Shown here in pieces: positions 6,728 to 8,894 of a stretch of 8,894 nucleotides of DNA; positions within the stretch are counted from its first letter, which is position 1; each line of letters starts with the position of its first letter. The translations under genes and the position numbers were made by a program. Source of the stretch: Opitutales bacterium (lineage in GTDB: Bacteria > Verrucomicrobiota > Verrucomicrobiia > Opitutales > Oceanipulchritudinaceae); NCBI GenBank assembly GCA_007123395.1, contig SKLD01000203.1, positions 1-8,894 of the forward strand, written 5' to 3'. The notes beneath the pieces are model-generated. The model did no database searches, was not told the origin of the DNA, and saw nothing but the letters and a program-made list of their open reading frames with translations.

Positions 6728-8364
6728 AGAATACCCTCCTTTTTGAGGATGTCTCGTTCGGCCATGACGCCGTCCACTTTCGGCATCATGAGGTAGCCGA
6801 CGTCGAGTTCGAGGAGGTCGTCCACGACGGAGGGGTCAAAGGCGTGGATCGCACAGGTGACGCCGCATTCCTTGCACCTGAAGGCGAGGAGCTGATTCGT
6901 GTCCTCGATCTGCAGCGCGGAGATGACGAGGCGCGCGCGGGGCAGGTCGGCTTCCTCGACAACCGACGCATACTCGATATTGCCGATCATCGTCTCGCAG
7001 GGCAGTCCGCGGAGCTTCACCGGATCGGTGTCGATCGCGAGCACGGCGTGTCCGAGGCCGTGGATCCGCCGCACGATCTCCCGGCCGAAGGGACTCATCC
7101 CCACGACGATCACATGGTCGGAGCGCTGTTTCAGGGTATCCTTGGTGCCGTCATCCTCGCGGGCGCGGAAGACGCGCAGAATACCGGTCGCACGGACGAC
7201 GCGGTAAAGCCACTCGCTCTGCAAAATCATGTAGGCGGAGACCACGATAGTGATGACACCGACGAGCGCCGTGATGGAGAGGATTTCGGAGCCGATGAGT
7301 CCCGCCGTCACACCCATGGCGGCGAAGATGAAGGAGAACTCGCTGATTTGCGCGACCGTCACGCTCGTTTTGAAGGCGGTCTTTTCGGCGTAACCCATGC
7401 CCGTGATGATGATCATGAAGATCAGCGGGTTGCCAATAAGGACAAAGAGAGAGAGTGCGATGGACGCGGGCCATGCCGCGGCCGCTTCCTCAAACTCCAT
7501 TTGAATGCCGAGCGATATGAAAAACACCGCGACAAAGAAGTTCATGAGCGGGTGGACGCGGCGGCGCAGGTCGTCGTTGTAGGGCATCTGCGCAAGGCTG
7601 ATTCCGGCGAGGAATGCTCCGATCTCCAGGGAAAGTCCCAGTTCTTCCGCCGCGAGAACGACGATGAAGCACCAGCACAGCGCCCAGAGGAAGATGACCT
7701 CGGGCGAGCGCGCGGCCCAGCCGAAGGGGCGGGGGAGGACAAACTTGGAGGCGGCGATAACGGCCAGCAGGAGCAGCGTCATCCCGCCGAACGCTTTGAA
7801 GATCCCGAGGGCGACGGAGCCGAAGGTGAGGTCGGAGGCGGCCTGGTCGCCGCGCGCGATGCCCGCGAGAAGGGTGAGGACGAGGACAACGACAAGGTCC
7901 TGCACAAGGAAGATCCCCACCGCGATGCGACCGTAGAGGCGGTTGAGATCGCCCAGTTGGTCGAGCAGCTTCACGACGACGACCGTGCTGCTGAAGGTCA
8001 GGCCCACCGCTAGGAACAGGCTGTCCATCGGTCCGAACCCGAGCAGCCAGCAGAGCAGGTAGCCGCCCGCTGCCGTGAACACGACCTGCCCGATGCCCGC
8101 TGCCAGCGCCACCTTGCCGACGTCCTTGATTTTGTCGAAGCTCAGCTCGAGGCCGACGAGGAAAAGCAGCAGGGCGATGCCGAACTCGGCGATTGTTTCC
8201 ATCGCGTAATCCACGTCGACGATGCCAAGCGCGGGGCCTAGGATCAGTCCCGCGATGATGTACGCGACGATACCCGGCACATGGACGAGCCGCCCGATAA
8301 AGGCAGCCACCCCCGCCGCGATGAACATGAGGCCAAGGTTGCGCAGGAAAAGCAGGTCTTCCAC
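6724..8364 (-). CDS. CPA2-family monovalent cation/proton antiporter with C-terminal RCK (TrkA-N) domain, first of a pair
   Basis: This 546-aa inner-membrane protein has about 13 hydrophobic segments (9-382) and a cytosolic RCK_N/TrkA-N domain (about 416-530), as in KefB/KefC-type antiporters. Landmarks are VPGIVAYIIAGLILGP (29-44), EFGIALLLFLVGLEL (60-74), the QD pair (155-156), LEIGAFLAGISLA (246-258) and AQISEFSFIF (338-347). The nucleotide-binding loop is GMSPFG (422-427), with Ser in place of the middle glycine, and Asp445 (AIDTDP) at the end of the second strand, which suggests NAD(H)-type binding if the site works. A CKECGVTCAIH stretch places Cys497, Cys500, Cys504 and His507 close together. 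The start is a GTG at 8364, with no clear Shine-Dalgarno sequence; Met13 is a possible alternative start but would remove part of the first membrane segment. It is the first gene of the leftward operon and overlaps the next by 4 bases. Confidence 0.92.
   Translation of the reverse strand: MEDLLFLRNLGLMFIAAGVAAFIGRLVHVPGIVAYIIAGLILGPALGIVDVDYAMETIAEFGIALLLFLVGLELSFDKIKDVGKVALAAGIGQVVFTAAGGYLLCWLLGFGPMDSLFLAVGLTFSSTVVVVKLLDQLGDLNRLYGRIAVGIFLVQDLVVVLVLTLLAGIARGDQAASDLTFGSVALGIFKAFGGMTLLLLAVIAASKFVLPRPFGWAARSPEVIFLWALCWCFIVVLAAEELGLSLEIGAFLAGISLAQMPYNDDLRRRVHPLMNFFVAVFFISLGIQMEFEEAAAAWPASIALSLFVLIGNPLIFMIIITGMGYAEKTAFKTSVTVAQISEFSFIFAAMGVTAGLIGSEILSITALVGVITIVVSAYMILQSEWLYRVVRATGILRVFRAREDDGTKDTLKQRSDHVIVVGMSPFGREIVRRIHGLGHAVLAIDTDPVKLRGLPCETMIGNIEYASVVEEADLPRARLVISALQIEDTNQLLAFRCKECGVTCAIHAFDPSVVDDLLELDVGYLMMPKVDGVMAERDILKKEGIL
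6735..6740 (-). promoter_or_regulatory. strong Shine-Dalgarno site inside the end of the first antiporter gene
   Basis: On the minus strand AGGAGG (6740 to 6735) is followed by a 7-base spacer (GTATTCT) and the GTG start at 6727. It lies within the last codons of the upstream gene and fixes the GTG start. Together with the 4-base stop/start overlap it supports translational coupling. The other genes in the window lack such a strong site. Confidence 0.8.
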
Positions 8365-8570
8365 GGATCGGAAAAGTTTGAGTCCGGAAGCGCGGGACGG
8401 AGACAGAATGTTTCGCTCGCGCCGGTCGATTCCAAAAGAGACCCGAAATGCCGCCGGTGCCCAACCTTTTTTTCAGTCGGGGGCGATGGTTGTTGTGACT
8501 GGTGACCGCAGGCAGTCGGAACTGTGTCGGCGTATTGGCCTCAAGGTCGTCTTTATCAGCGGGTAGGGGG
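8365..8570. other. non-coding leader region upstream of the antiporter operon
   Basis: These 206 bases lie between the first antiporter gene and the repeat array. They hold the weak promoter candidate and a T7 tract at 8467-8473 (A7 on the operon's strand, upstream of the candidate promoter). No small gene with a credible start and ribosome binding site was found on either strand, and no known riboswitch was recognised. Confidence 0.45.
8407..8435 (-). promoter_or_regulatory. weak candidate sigma70-type promoter for the antiporter operon
   Basis: On the minus strand TTGGAA (8435-8430; 4 of 6 matches to TTGACA) lies 17 bases before AACATT (8412-8407; 3 of 6 matches to TATAAT). This would start transcription about 35 bases before the GTG at 8364. 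The position is right but the matches are poor, and a chance match is possible. Confidence 0.22.
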
Positions 8571-8861
8571 GCGGCCGATTCGCTACGTAGCGACGGAGCC
8601 CCGTCTCCGTCGATCCCGCCGCGGAACAGGGTTGGCCCGGCAACTCCGCGGGGCCTCCGCGTTAAAATGGGCATTCCTCGAATCTGCGCGGCAGATTCGC
8701 TACGTAGCGACGGAGCCCCGTCTCCGCCGATCCCGCCGCAGAACAGGGTTGGCCCGGCGACTCCGCGGGGCCTCCGCGTTCAAATGGGCATTCCTCGAAT
8801 CTGCGCGGCCGATTCGCTACGTAGCGACGGAGCCCCGTCTCCGTCGATCCCGCCGCAGAAC
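8571..8861. repeat. 117-base tandem repeat with nested palindromes (three 57-base cores, two 60-base spacers)
   Basis: A 57-base core occurs three times with an exact period of 117: 8571-8627, 8688-8744 and 8805-8861. The two 60-base spacers (8628-8687, 8745-8804) are nearly identical. The two full periods (8577-8693, 8694-8810) differ at only 5 of 117 positions. Each core holds the 12-base palindrome CGCTACGTAGCG (8581-8592 in copy 1) overlapping a hairpin CGACGGAG-CCCCGT-CTCCGTCG (8591-8612). Each spacer has a stem CGCGG-GGCCT-CCGCG (8647-8661). The first spacer/core junction forms CGAATCTG-CGCGG-CAGATTCG (8679-8699). The array looks like a REP-like or non-autonomous intergenic element amplified in tandem. 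There is no transposase or terminal structure of a known insertion sequence. Confidence 0.9.
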
Positions 8862-8864
8862 GGC

Positions 8865-8894
8865 TCAGAGCGATTCTTCCGTGGGCGCCGTCAG
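8865..8894 (-). CDS. possible C-terminal end of an upstream minus-strand gene (partial)
   Basis: Read leftward from the right edge, nine codons (LTAPTEESL) end in TGA at 8867-8865, just beyond the repeat array. The peptide has the polar look of a protein C-terminus, and an upstream gene in the same orientation would be unremarkable, but nine codons are far too few to identify a gene. It could be chance. Confidence 0.15.
   Translation of the reverse strand: MTAPTEESL

Noticed and set aside
6844..8013. A 389-aa plus-strand reading frame opposite the first antiporter
   Set aside because: It is almost entirely charged and lacks hydrophobic core residues, as expected from the antisense of membrane-protein codons. 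The antiporter on the other strand has clear family motifs.
8441..8473. Rightward intrinsic terminator using the T7 tract at 8467-8473
   Set aside because: Only a 3-bp stem (GGT/ACC) precedes the T tract and no rightward gene ends nearby.
7490..8674. A 394-aa minus-strand reading frame starting inside the repeat array
   Set aside because: Its first residues are a translation of the repeat unit and the rest is an out-of-frame reading of the antiporter, Arg/Pro-rich. The equivalent frame in the next repeat copy carries a stop just after the matching ATG.
8571..8861. CRISPR array
   Set aside because: The two spacers are nearly identical to each other and the repeats are 57 bases long. No cas genes are in the window. 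It is a tandem repeat.

Overview
The window is GC-rich bacterial DNA that looks like the chromosome of a member of the Verrucomicrobiota (Opitutae-like). The main clues are in the first gene. It is a large modular secreted protein with PKD, discoidin-like, Ig-like and 'IDFG' beta-sandwich modules, and its C-terminal tail (GDGLPNLL-FALDLDP ... GFYRLS) is of a type common in Verrucomicrobia. It is followed by a type I sulfatase, and there is a hairpin-rich intergenic repeat at the right end. The lineage call is inference from protein style; no rRNA or marker gene is present.

Layout, left half (+ strand). Bases 2-2764 hold the 3' part of a multidomain extracellular protein cut by the left window edge; the residues at the edge look like the end of an alpha/beta-hydrolase domain. 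After a 162-base gap with one terminator-like hairpin comes a 470-aa formylglycine-dependent sulfatase (2927-4339). The two genes fit a polysaccharide/ester scavenging theme.

Layout, right half (- strand, convergent with the left half). Three genes read leftward: a CPA2-type monovalent cation/proton antiporter with an RCK/TrkA-N domain (8364-6724), a second divergent CPA2+RCK antiporter (6727-5141), and an exported TesA-like SGNH arylesterase (5081-4416). The two antiporters overlap by 4 bases (GTGA), and the second has a strong AGGAGG Shine-Dalgarno sequence inside the end of the first, so they are very probably co-translated. The esterase follows after 59 bases and is probably in the same transcript.

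Right edge. Upstream of the antiporter operon lies about 530 bases without a convincing gene. It holds a weak candidate promoter, a T7 tract and a 117-base tandem repeat (2.4-2.5 copies) made of a 57-base palindromic core present three times, separated by two 60-base spacers. No rRNA, tRNA, CRISPR array, transposase or phage gene was seen. The points most worth a second look are the hairpin repeat, the coupled pair of unlike antiporters with non-canonical nucleotide-binding loops, and a Cys-rich motif in one RCK domain. I found no convincing evidence of a wholly new defence or mobile system.
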